5,966 nt of DNA from Bacteroides sp. UBA939. GTDB lineage: Bacteria; Bacteroidota; Bacteroidia; Bacteroidales; Bacteroidaceae. Positions within the stretch are counted from its first letter, which is position 1, and every line of letters begins with the position of its first letter. Position numbers and translations under genes: made by a program. The DNA lies in contig NZ_DBDF01000188.1 in the NCBI RefSeq assembly GCF_002293435.1, positions 1 through 5,966 of the forward strand. Reading direction: 5' to 3'. The notes under the pieces are model-generated. The model ran no database searches, was not told the DNA's origin, and saw only the letters and a program-made list of their open reading frames with translations. Below, in pieces: positions 1 through 5,923 of this stretch.

Positions 1-22
1 ACGCACTAAGCCGAATGCTTAC

Positions 23-110
23 TATGCGGTGTACGAACGGGATATATGCGGTGTACGAACGGGATATATGCGGTGCAAATACGGGATATATGCGGTAGAA
101 ATGGGGTAAA
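23..110. repeat. 22-bp tandem repeat, about 3.8 copies
   Basis: Units start at 23, 45, 67 and 89. The shared core is TATGCGGT followed by a variable middle and CGGGATA. The first two units are identical over 22 bp. The third differs in the middle (GCAAATA in place of GTACGAA), and the fourth degenerates after about 18 bp and runs into the terminator. The unit length is not a multiple of three and there are no unique spacers, so neither a repeat protein nor a CRISPR array fits. Its role is unknown. It lies beyond the terminator of the minus-strand lipoprotein gene and may continue the intergenic DNA of a neighbour outside the window. Confidence 0.85.
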
Positions 111-148
111 AGAAAACGGGAACTATCTATAAAACAGATAGTTCCCGT
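107..148 (-). terminator. Intrinsic terminator of the small lipoprotein gene
   Basis: A perfect 13-bp stem (116-128 with 136-148, arm ACGGGAACTATCT) closes a 7-nt loop. Read on the minus strand it is followed by TTTTCTTTT (115 to 107), the expected U-rich tail. It begins 26 nt after the stop codon of the 174-623 gene. On the plus strand the stem is followed by a pyrimidine-rich TCTTCTTT, so some two-way activity is possible. Confidence 0.9.
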
Positions 149-173
149 CTTCTTTATGTCTAAATAAGAATCT

Positions 174-623
174 TTATTTAGTTCCTGCGTAAGTTACTGT
201 TACGTCTCCGGCAGGTAGCGGAGCCGTTGCTATACTAATAGTAGCATTCAATGTCGTACCATCTGAATCTCCATCAACTTCAACCGGGAAATTTCCCAAT
301 GGAGGAACTGAAACAGAGGCACTACCACTAATATCCATTTTGTCACCATCCAGTACTGCATCGCATTCCACTTCGATATTTCCAAGAGACATCCCACTAA
401 ACCCGAAGTTTTTCAACTCAAGCTTCACTTTGCTATCGCTGACTTTCGTCAAATACATAGAAGTACCGGGCGTAGGTTCTCCTAATCCTACAACTGTCAA
501 TGTACCGCTATAAGTACCTGCAATGTCATTTACAGTCAGAACTTTTTCATCATCATCACCACACGCTGCAAACAGGCACACTGTGCACACTACAGCAAAC
601 AAATAAAAAATGCTTTTCTTCAT
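174..623 (-). CDS. Small lipoprotein with calycin-like beta-barrel domain
   Basis: The product is 149 residues from ATG 623. A TTG two codons upstream (629) would add only Met-Thr, and I prefer the ATG because it gives the normal MKK lipoprotein start. Residues 1-20 are a signal peptide ending in lipobox LFAAC with Cys21 as the lipidation site. The following GDDDE resembles the acidic surface-export signal of Bacteroidota lipoproteins, so the protein probably sits on the outer face of the outer membrane. From about residue 30, GTYSGTL, alternating beta-strand stretches and a final VTVTYAGTK fit the calycin-like barrel domain (Pfam PF13944 type) seen in many short Bacteroides lipoproteins. I infer this from pattern, not a search. 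No catalytic residues are recognisable and the ligand is unknown. The gene seems monocistronic apart from the short frame upstream, and it ends at a strong terminator. Confidence 0.85.
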   Translation of the reverse strand: MKKSIFYLFAVVCTVCLFAACGDDDEKVLTVNDIAGTYSGTLTVVGLGEPTPGTSMYLTKVSDSKVKLELKNFGFSGMSLGNIEVECDAVLDGDKMDISGSASVSVPPLGNFPVEVDGDSDGTTLNATISIATAPLPAGDVTVTYAGTK

Positions 624-634
624 TGTCAAGCGTA

Positions 635-727
635 TTAAAATTTATAAATTAAAGAGTATCTTAGCAGCATTGTGAATAAACCCACTGAACAGATTAACGC
701 AAACAAATAAAATAAATTCGTCTTCAT
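635..727 (-). pseudogene. 30-codon signal-peptide-like frame, possible lipoprotein gene remnant
   Basis: An ATG at 727 opens a 30-codon frame ending at TAA (637-635), 11 nt before the ATG of the downstream lipoprotein. It begins MKTNLFYLFALICSVGLFT, which matches the start of the neighbouring lipoprotein (MKKSIFYLFAVVCTVCLFA) at 11 of 19 positions, with mostly conservative changes elsewhere. A 14-bp exact match (GCAAACAAATAAAA on the plus strand, 699-712 and 595-608) underlies part of this. Where the lipobox Cys should come, the frame reads TMLLRYSLIYKF and stops; a one-base shift there would give Cys-Cys and then a stop. The simplest reading is the 5' end of a duplicated lipoprotein gene whose body has been deleted. 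A translated leader peptide or a small membrane peptide is the alternative. Confidence 0.45.
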
Positions 728-806
728 AATTTTGTTATTTAGCTAATAATTAAGCCTACTACAAAAAGCAGTCATGTTCTTTTATTAATGCAAAACTTTC
801 GATTAT

Positions 807-838
807 GCAAAATAACAGCTTTTGAGCCAAGCGCAAAA
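807..838 (-). promoter_or_regulatory. Candidate Bacteroides-type promoter for the lipoprotein unit
   Basis: On the minus strand, TTTTG (838-834) is separated by 19 nt from TATTTTGC (814-807). The known Bacteroides primary-sigma consensus is a TTG near -33 and TAnnTTTG near -7, so the spacing fits but the -7 element is one base short. Transcription would begin near 800 and leave about 70 nt before the short frame at 727. The -33 element touches the 20-bp tandem duplication at 838-877. This is a by-eye match only. Confidence 0.3.
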
Positions 839-877
839 GGTCTGTTTGGCTTAATTCAGGTCTATTTCACTTAATTT
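838..877. repeat. 20-bp imperfect tandem duplication
   Basis: AGGTCTGTTTGGCTTAATTC (838-857) is followed directly by AGGTCTATTTCACTTAATTT (858-877), identical at 16 of 20 positions. Two adjacent copies, placed about two helical turns apart and next to a candidate -33 element, could be tandem binding sites for a regulator of the divergent genes. That role is inferred from position. A neutral local duplication is equally possible. Confidence 0.6.
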
Positions 878-1086
878 ATCTTCCTTTTTTTAACTTAAAT
901 CACCAAATATGAAGCAACATATAGCTTTTTATCCTATTAGCAACACAACGCTTGTAACATTTGTTTTGCAACAAGAAAAAACATCCTGCACAAGTAGGCA
1001 GACTGTTAATCCAAACATAAAACCTCTTATTCCATAAAAAAACAATATTTCTGCCCTTTCATGAGAGAAAATCAATAACTATTTGT

Positions 1087-1094
1087 TATCTTTA
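1087..1094 (+). promoter_or_regulatory. Candidate -7 element for aroC
   Basis: TATCTTTA, followed by TGCACC, differs from the Bacteroides -7 consensus TAnnTTTG in its last base. It lies 73 nt before the aroC ATG, a reasonable leader length. No good TTG is found 19-21 nt upstream, which weakens the call. Confidence 0.3.
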
Positions 1095-1111
1095 TGCACC
1101 TAAAGGTTTAT

Positions 1112-1128
1112 TGCAAAAGGATTTTGCA
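1112..1128 (+). other. Short hairpin in the aroC leader
   Basis: TGCAAAA (1112-1118) and TTTTGCA (1122-1128) pair perfectly around a GGA loop. It would fall in the aroC 5' untranslated region, 39 nt before the ATG. There is no U-run after it, and I cannot link it to a known riboswitch or attenuator. Confidence 0.35.
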
Positions 1129-1167
1129 TGTATTAGCCTTATACTTAAACTATTAAAGCAAAAGATT

Positions 1168-2244
1168 ATGTTCAACTCATTCGGAAACATTTTTCGCCTT
1201 ACCAGTTTTGGAGAGTCACATGGTAAAGGCATTGGAGGCGTTATTGACGGATTTCCGGCAGGTATCCGCATTGACATGGATTTCGTGCAAGCGGAGTTAA
1301 ACCGTCGCCGCCCCGGACAATCTCTTATTACTACAGCGCGTAGAGAGGCTGACAAAGTAGAGTTCTTCTCCGGTATTTTTGAAGGAATATCTACCGGTTG
1401 CCCTATCGGGTTTATTGTATGGAATGAAAATCAACATTCCAACGACTACGACAACATGAAAGAAGTGTATCGTCCATCGCACGCGGACTATACTTATAAG
1501 GTGAAATACGGTATCCGCGACCACCGGGGAGGCGGACGTTCGTCGGCACGCGAAACAATCTCGCGCGTAGTAGCCGGTGCACTTGCCAAACTGGCAATCC
1601 GGCAATTGGGAATCCACATCACAGCATACACCTCGCAGGTAGGGCCTATCCGGTTGGAAGAAAACTATACAGCTTACGACCTTGACTTAATCGAAACAAA
1701 CCCCGTACGCTGTCCTGACCCTGAGAAAGCGAAGGAAATGGAAGAATATATATTGAAAATCAAAGAAGAAGGCGATACGATTGGCGGCGTAGTGACTTGT
1801 GTCATTAAAGGATGTCCCATCGGATTAGGTCAACCCGTATTCGGCAAATTGCAGGCTGCACTTGCTTCCGGTATGCTTAGCATCAACGCAGCCAAAGCAT
1901 TTGAATACGGCGACGGATTCAAAGGATTGAAACAAAAAGGTTCGGAACAGAATGATGTATTCTTCAATAATTGCGGACGAATTGAAACGAAAACCAATCA
2001 TTCCGGTGGTATTCAGGGCGGTATAAGTAACGGACAGGATATCTTCTTCCGCGTTGCTTTCAAACCGGTAGCTACCGTATTAATGGAACAGTATACTGTC
2101 AATATCGACGGCATTGACACAACATTGAAAGCCCGCGGACGCCACGACCCCTGTGTCCTGCCGCGCGCAGTCCCCATCGTGGAGGCAATGGCTGCCATGA
2201 CTATACTCGATCTTTATCTGATTGACCGTACTACACAATTATAG
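1168..2244 (+). CDS. aroC: Chorismate synthase
   Basis: AroC converts 5-enolpyruvylshikimate 3-phosphate to chorismate and phosphate, the last step of the shikimate pathway, using reduced FMN as a cofactor; it is cytosolic and usually a homotetramer. The 358-residue product is of normal family length. The three family signatures are present: GESHG at 15-19 within the N-terminal block, RSSARET at 124-130, and RHDPCVLPRAVPIVEA at 325-340. The HSGGIQGGISNG block is at 278-289. An upstream TTG (1111) would add 19 residues that do not look like AroC; the ATG at 1168, giving MFNSFGNIFRLTSFGESHG, matches the usual family start. No Shine-Dalgarno is clear, only an A-rich AAAGCAAAAG stretch, as is common in Bacteroidota. 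It may be cotranscribed with the peptidase gene 57 nt downstream. No other aromatic-pathway gene is in the window. Confidence 0.97.
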   Translation: MFNSFGNIFRLTSFGESHGKGIGGVIDGFPAGIRIDMDFVQAELNRRRPGQSLITTARREADKVEFFSGIFEGISTGCPIGFIVWNENQHSNDYDNMKEVYRPSHADYTYKVKYGIRDHRGGGRSSARETISRVVAGALAKLAIRQLGIHITAYTSQVGPIRLEENYTAYDLDLIETNPVRCPDPEKAKEMEEYILKIKEEGDTIGGVVTCVIKGCPIGLGQPVFGKLQAALASGMLSINAAKAFEYGDGFKGLKQKGSEQNDVFFNNCGRIETKTNHSGGIQGGISNGQDIFFRVAFKPVATVLMEQYTVNIDGIDTTLKARGRHDPCVLPRAVPIVEAMAAMTILDLYLIDRTTQL

Positions 2245-2250
2245 AAAACA

Positions 2251-2283
2251 ATGAGGGTGTGGCATAATGAAGCGCACCCTCAT
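2251..2283 (+). other. Hairpin between aroC and the M20 peptidase gene
   Basis: ATGAGGGTGTG (2251-2261) pairs with CGCACCCTCAT (2273-2283) in an 11-bp stem with one G-T pair and an 11-nt loop. It starts 6 nt after the aroC stop and ends 18 nt before the peptidase ATG. No U-run follows on the plus strand, so it is a weak terminator at best. It could stabilise the aroC transcript end or reduce readthrough into the next gene. Confidence 0.6.
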
Positions 2284-2301
2284 CATCAACTACTATATAT
2301 T

Positions 2302-3666
2302 ATGAATGAAATACAGAAATACATCGCCGCGAACGAACCCAAAATGTTAGAAGACCTGTTCAGCCTTATCCGCATACCAAGTATCAGTGCCAAACCGGAA
2401 CATCATGATGATATGCTGGCCTGTGCCGGACGATGGGCGCAACTTCTACTTGAGGCAGGCGCGGACGAAGCATTGGTAATGCCGTCAAAAGGCAACCCTG
2501 TTGTTTTTGGACAAAAGACAGTAGACCCGAACGCCAAGACGGTATTAATATATGCACACTACGACGTTATGCCCGCCGAACCGCTGGAACTGTGGAAAAG
2601 CGAACCTTTCAATCCCGAAATACGTGACGGACACATTTGGGCGCGTGGCGCGGACGATGACAAAGGTCAAGCGTTTATCCAGGTGAAGGCATTCGAATAC
2701 CTGGAAAAACACGGCATGTTGAAAAACAATATCAAATTCATCTTTGAAGGAGAAGAAGAAATAGGTTCGCCCAGTTTGGAAGCCTTCTGCGAGGAACATA
2801 AGGAACTATTGAAAGCGGATGTGATACTGGTATCGGATACCAGCATGTTGGGAGCCGACTTGCCTTCACTAACCACAGGATTGCGCGGACTGGCCTACTG
2901 GGAAATAGAAGTAACCGGGCCTAACCGTGACCTGCATTCAGGACACTTCGGAGGCGCTGTCGCCAATCCCATCAATGTGCTATGCAGTATGATTGCCCAA
3001 GTGACGGATGCCAACGGGCGCATTACAGTACCGGGTTTCTATGATGATGTGGAAGAAGTTCCGCAAGCAGAGCGCGACATGATAGCTCATATTCCTTTCA
3101 ATGAAGAAAAGTATAAAGCCGCTATCGATGTAAAGGAATTATTCGGCGAAAAAGGTTACAGTACGTTGGAACGTAACAGTTGCCGCCCGTCATTCGACGT
3201 TTGCGGCATTTGGGGCGGATATACGGGCGAAGGTTCCAAGACGGTTCTCCCTTCTAAAGCCACAGCCAAAGTATCCTGCCGACTGGTTCCTCATCAGGAT
3301 CATCATAAAATTTCGCAAATGTTCGCAGATTATATCATGAGCATTGCTCCGGATACGGTGAAAGTGAAAGTTACACCCATGCATGGCGGACAAGGATATG
3401 TATGCCCCATCACTCTCCCCGCTTATCAAGCCGCGGAGAAAGGTTTTGAAAAGGCATTCGGGAAGAAACCGCTTGCCGTACGCCGGGGCGGAAGTATCCC
3501 TATCATCTCTACTTTCGAACAAGTATTAGGTATCAAAACCGTACTCATGGGGTTTGGACTGGAATCAAATGCCATCCATTCTCCGAATGAAAACCTTCCG
3601 CTGGATATATTCAGAAAAGGCATTGAGGCGGTGGTAGAATTTCATTTAGCGCATAGCGCTAAATGA
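2302..3666 (+). CDS. M20-family metallopeptidase, probable dipeptidase
   Basis: The 454-residue product fits the two-zinc M20 family (ArgE/DapE/CPG2/carnosinase clan) and probably cleaves dipeptides or short peptides in the cytosol; no signal peptide is seen. The metal and catalytic set appears complete by alignment with known members: His86 and Asp88 in AHYDVMP, bridging Asp119 in RGADDDKG, catalytic Glu152 and ligand Glu153 in EGEEEIGS, Asp179 in VSDTS, and His426 in NAIHSPNE. DLHSGHFGG (210-218) marks the dimerisation domain and contributes the His seen in carnosine dipeptidases, which favours a dipeptidase over ArgE or DapE. The exact substrate cannot be read from sequence. The ATG at 2251 would add 17 residues encoded by the intergenic hairpin, so I chose 2302 (MNEIQKYIAANEP). 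The last residues and the TGA lie inside a perfect palindrome. Confidence 0.93.
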   Translation: MNEIQKYIAANEPKMLEDLFSLIRIPSISAKPEHHDDMLACAGRWAQLLLEAGADEALVMPSKGNPVVFGQKTVDPNAKTVLIYAHYDVMPAEPLELWKSEPFNPEIRDGHIWARGADDDKGQAFIQVKAFEYLEKHGMLKNNIKFIFEGEEEIGSPSLEAFCEEHKELLKADVILVSDTSMLGADLPSLTTGLRGLAYWEIEVTGPNRDLHSGHFGGAVANPINVLCSMIAQVTDANGRITVPGFYDDVEEVPQAERDMIAHIPFNEEKYKAAIDVKELFGEKGYSTLERNSCRPSFDVCGIWGGYTGEGSKTVLPSKATAKVSCRLVPHQDHHKISQMFADYIMSIAPDTVKVKVTPMHGGQGYVCPITLPAYQAAEKGFEKAFGKKPLAVRRGGSIPIISTFEQVLGIKTVLMGFGLESNAIHSPNENLPLDIFRKGIEAVVEFHLAHSAK

Positions 3667-3670
3667 AATT
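3638..3670. repeat. 33-bp perfect palindrome overlapping the peptidase stop
   Basis: AATTTCATTTAGCGC (3638-3652) and its exact complement (3656-3670) flank a 3-nt ATA. It encodes the end of the peptidase (from within the Glu-Phe pair to Lys454) and its TGA at 3664-3666. The following plus-strand DNA (TGAATTTTGAATTG) has only a weak T-run. It could act as a 3'-end stabilising hairpin or a poor terminator. Confidence 0.85.
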
Positions 3671-3683
3671 TGAATTTTGAATT

Positions 3684-3744
3684 GAATTATGAATTATGAA
3701 TGGCTATGCAGCCCGATTGCGCAGCCATTCATAATTCATAATTC
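3684..3744. repeat. Large inverted repeat between the convergent genes, possible bidirectional terminator
   Basis: The arms 3684-3705 and 3723-3744 are perfect 22-bp inverted complements (each made of GAATTAT heptamers plus GAATGGCT). They enclose a 17-nt loop with further weak pairing (GCA/TGC). It sits between two facing genes, where a shared terminator is expected, but neither side has a clean U-run. The right arm runs into the stop codon of the minus-strand OmpA-like gene. A small palindromic mobile-type element inserted between the genes is the alternative. Confidence 0.75.
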
Positions 3745-3757
3745 ATAATTCATAATT
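3730..3757. repeat. 7-bp tandem repeat, four perfect copies
   Basis: CATAATT is repeated exactly four times (3730, 3737, 3744, 3751). Matching heptamers (GAATTAT, 3684-3697) form the opposite arm, with degenerate copies back to 3672. On the minus strand the first copies encode the terminal Asn-Tyr-Glu-Leu and the TGA of the OmpA-like protein. Later copies are untranslated. Confidence 0.9.
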
Positions 3758-5875
3758 CAAACGCACCACCCTAAACTCCGTCCTGCGATTAATCGCATTA
3801 CAAATCTCCTGCTGTTCCGGTGGGAGATTCTTTATGAACTCTTCCGTCAACACATCACTTTCTTTCAGGAAAGGGGCGGTTTTAACTGTAAATTTAGTTG
3901 CGGTTTTGGGTTGTTGTTCGCCATATCCTTTAGGCGTGAGACGTTCCGGTTCAATACCACCTTTAATAAGGTAACGTACTACGGACTCTGCCCGGCGTTG
4001 CGAAAGCCGGAGGTTATAGTCATCGTTTCCTTTGTAATCGCAATGTGCGGACAGTTCGATTGTAACATTCGGATTATTATTCAGCAATTGAATCAATTCA
4101 TCCAAAGCAACAGTGGACTCGGAGGTCAAGTCGGCCTTATTGAATTCATAAAAGATGTTCTCTATCAATACAGGGCGGGTGATGGAAGCTAACGGAAATT
4201 CCAGTTCATAACGGCGGTCTTCATGAACACTGTCCGTCGCCAATTCTTCTTTATCATTCAGATAGCCACGGCAGGAAGCAAGCAGGACATACCGGTGTCC
4301 CGGCTTCAATTCCTGCGTAAAAGTACCATCTTTCTTTACGTTTATCTTCAGATAAGTGCCGTCGTCGCCAGCCAAAGTAACGAGTGCATCCGATAAAACA
4401 TCTCCTTCCTTATCGTAAACCAAGCCTTTCAGAATATGATGCGCTTCGGGCAACTCGAAGCTGAAAATATGGTCCCAGCCACGGGCATCGCCACGGTTGG
4501 AAGAGAAGAAACCCCGGTTAGGCGCTCCCGGTTCAAACGTCATGCCGAAATCATCGCCTTGCGAATTTACGGGAGACTGCAAATTCTCGACACGCCAACG
4601 CCTGGTAGAGGCGTTGAATGCTGCACGGAAAATATCCAGTCCGCCCATGCCGGGGTGGGCATTGGAGGAGAAGTAGAGGGTACCGTCCGGCGCAAAGGCA
4701 GGAAACATTTCATCGCCGGGGGTATTGATATCCGGGCCTAAATTATCGACATACCCGAAGCCGTCGCGGGTGATGTTGATGCGCCACAAGTCCAGTCCTC
4801 CCTGTCCGCCGGGCATGTCGGACACGAAATAGAGGTAATCGCCGGCAGGAGAGATAGCGGGGTGGGCAACGGAAGAAAGGGTATCATTTAAGATTGCGCA
4901 CTTCTGAGGAGCGCCCCACTCTGCTCCGGAACGTTGGGAAACATATATCTCGGCGTAGACCGGCGCTTCAGGGTGGGTACGGCAGCGGGTGAAGTACATT
5001 GTCTTGCCATCGGCGGAGAAGGAACAGGCGCCTTCTTCAAATTCACTGTTTACTTCGGAAGCAAGAGGCTCTGGTTTCTGCCATTGTTTCTTTTCATTCC
5101 GTTTGGAATAGAATATGTCTGCGCTTTTCATTCCGGTGATAGCATTCAGGTCGGTGCCTTTTGCTTCGTTGCGGGTGGAGGTGAAATACAGGATGTCCGC
5201 ATCAGTGCCCGCATACATGGGGGAGTAATCGCTGCGACGGGAAACTAAAACCGGGACGCGCTTCACGATGTGACGGGTAGGATGTTTCTTCCATTCCTGG
5301 GCCAAACGGCTGGAAATAAGACCGGTATGCGCCAAAGAGTCTTTACGGTCTTTCTTATCGGAGGGTTTCTGCGAAGAAGGAAGAGGCTGTGAAGAAGGTG
5401 AATTTTGTGAAGAAGGAAGAGGCTGCGAAGAAGGTGAATTCTGTGAAGAAGAAAGAGTCTGTGAAGAAGAAAGGTTTTGTAAAGAAGAAAGATTCCGGGC
5501 ATAAGCAAGGTAATTTTCATAATAAGGGATAGCGGCGGCATATTCACCATTCTTCCGGAGCATCTCTGCCAGATAGAAATGGGAAATGGTGTCGGGATAA
5601 CGGTATCGGATGGCGTTCATATAGGCAGCTTTGGCCTTTAGCGTATAGTTGATACGGCGATAGCAATCGCCTTGTTTATAGGCAAGGAGTCCACGCTGCT
5701 GACGGTCTTTGGGCGAAGTCCGGGTATAGGCTTTCTTATAATGATTGGCGGCATCAAAATACTCTCCGCGGGCATAACTCTGTTCTGCTTGGCGTAGTAT
5801 TCTCCCTGTTCCACAAGAAGTGAGGAATAAACTTGCACTGAGAAGAATGAATAAAAGTTGCCTATATGTTATCAT
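3743..5875 (-). CDS. OmpA-family lipoprotein with TPR, beta-propeller and CRD domains (PorE-like)
   Basis: The 710-residue product starts with a lipoprotein signal peptide, lipobox LTSC and Cys21. In order it shows: about three TPR units (25-127); a Ser/Gln/Pro linker of seven hexapeptides (128-169); five PD40/WD40-like propeller blades with YLYFVSD or TLYFSSN-type strands and GGLDIFR turns (about 216-473); a carboxypeptidase-regulatory-like domain (about 480-560); and an OmpA C-terminal domain (about 570-708). The last has SAHCDYKG with Asp613 and NLRLSQRRAE with Arg628, the pair that binds peptidoglycan stem peptide in OmpA proteins, and NRRTEFRV near the end. This order matches PorE, the peptidoglycan-anchored lipoprotein of the type IX secretion system. 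Homologues also occur in Bacteroides, so an envelope-anchoring role is safer than a secretion role. The ATG at 5875 is the start; no consensus promoter is seen upstream. The last four residues come from the heptamer repeat. Confidence 0.92.
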   Translation of the reverse strand: MITYRQLLFILLSASLFLTSCGTGRILRQAEQSYARGEYFDAANHYKKAYTRTSPKDRQQRGLLAYKQGDCYRRINYTLKAKAAYMNAIRYRYPDTISHFYLAEMLRKNGEYAAAIPYYENYLAYARNLSSLQNLSSSQTLSSSQNSPSSQPLPSSQNSPSSQPLPSSQKPSDKKDRKDSLAHTGLISSRLAQEWKKHPTRHIVKRVPVLVSRRSDYSPMYAGTDADILYFTSTRNEAKGTDLNAITGMKSADIFYSKRNEKKQWQKPEPLASEVNSEFEEGACSFSADGKTMYFTRCRTHPEAPVYAEIYVSQRSGAEWGAPQKCAILNDTLSSVAHPAISPAGDYLYFVSDMPGGQGGLDLWRINITRDGFGYVDNLGPDINTPGDEMFPAFAPDGTLYFSSNAHPGMGGLDIFRAAFNASTRRWRVENLQSPVNSQGDDFGMTFEPGAPNRGFFSSNRGDARGWDHIFSFELPEAHHILKGLVYDKEGDVLSDALVTLAGDDGTYLKINVKKDGTFTQELKPGHRYVLLASCRGYLNDKEELATDSVHEDRRYELEFPLASITRPVLIENIFYEFNKADLTSESTVALDELIQLLNNNPNVTIELSAHCDYKGNDDYNLRLSQRRAESVVRYLIKGGIEPERLTPKGYGEQQPKTATKFTVKTAPFLKESDVLTEEFIKNLPPEQQEICNAINRRTEFRVVRLNYEL
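5369..5494 (-). repeat. Seven in-frame 18-bp repeats in the OmpA-like gene
   Basis: Seven 18-bp units start at 5369, 5387, 5405, 5423, 5441, 5459 and 5477. The plus-strand consensus is CTGTGAAGAAG plus a variable heptamer. Read on the coding strand they give residues 128-169 as NLSSLQ, NLSSSQ, TLSSSQ, NSPSSQ, PLPSSQ, NSPSSQ and PLPSSQ. The last four units form two copies of a 36-bp higher-order repeat, a sign of recent duplication. The repeat makes a flexible linker between the TPR and propeller domains. Gain or loss of units would keep the frame. Confidence 0.92.
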
Positions 5876-5923
5876 ATAAAGTATGAGTTCTATTTAAATG
5901 AGAATTTAGCGGTGGGAATGGGT

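Larger units (their letters stand above)
728..1167. other. Divergent A/T-rich intergenic region
   Basis: This stretch between the leftward lipoprotein unit and rightward aroC has no convincing gene: frames on both strands are short and broken by stops. It holds a 20-bp tandem duplication (838-877), a weak inverted pair AGCCAA/TTGGCT (825-830 and 846-851), a TTGTT/AACAA mini-hairpin (961-974), and weak promoter candidates for each direction. A TATGTTTG on the minus strand (1019-1012) matches the Bacteroides -7 consensus, but the nearest TTG is 23 nt upstream, longer than the usual 19-21. Confidence 0.7.

Noticed and set aside
23..110. CRISPR array
   Set aside because: The 22-bp units are directly adjacent with no unique spacers, and no cas genes are present.
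10..132. Short plus-strand open frame through the 22-bp repeat
   Set aside because: The repeat unit is not a multiple of three, so each copy is read in a different frame, and the frame ends inside a terminator.
1111..1167. N-terminal extension of chorismate synthase from a TTG
   Set aside because: The 19 extra residues do not resemble AroC, and the ATG at 1168 gives the normal family start.
1092..1617. Minus-strand open frames opposite aroC
   Set aside because: They overlap the conserved AroC reading frame and show no protein-like features of their own.
2251..2301. N-terminal extension of the M20 peptidase from the ATG at 2251
   Set aside because: The extra 17 codons are the intergenic hairpin, and the family-like sequence begins at the ATG at 2302.
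3684..3744. Invertible phase-variation switch
   Set aside because: The inverted arms enclose only 17 nt with no promoter, and no recombinase gene is nearby; a hairpin is the simpler reading.
3911..5248. Plus-strand open frames opposite the OmpA-like gene (for example 3911-4192, 4436-4741, 4934-5248)
   Set aside because: They have no recognisable domains and lie wholly inside a well-supported minus-strand gene; they are antisense shadows.
5263..5550. Minus-strand frame with a hydrophobic LFLLH-type repeat
   Set aside because: It is the 18-bp repeat array read out of frame inside the OmpA-like gene; the periodic sequence is a by-product of the array.
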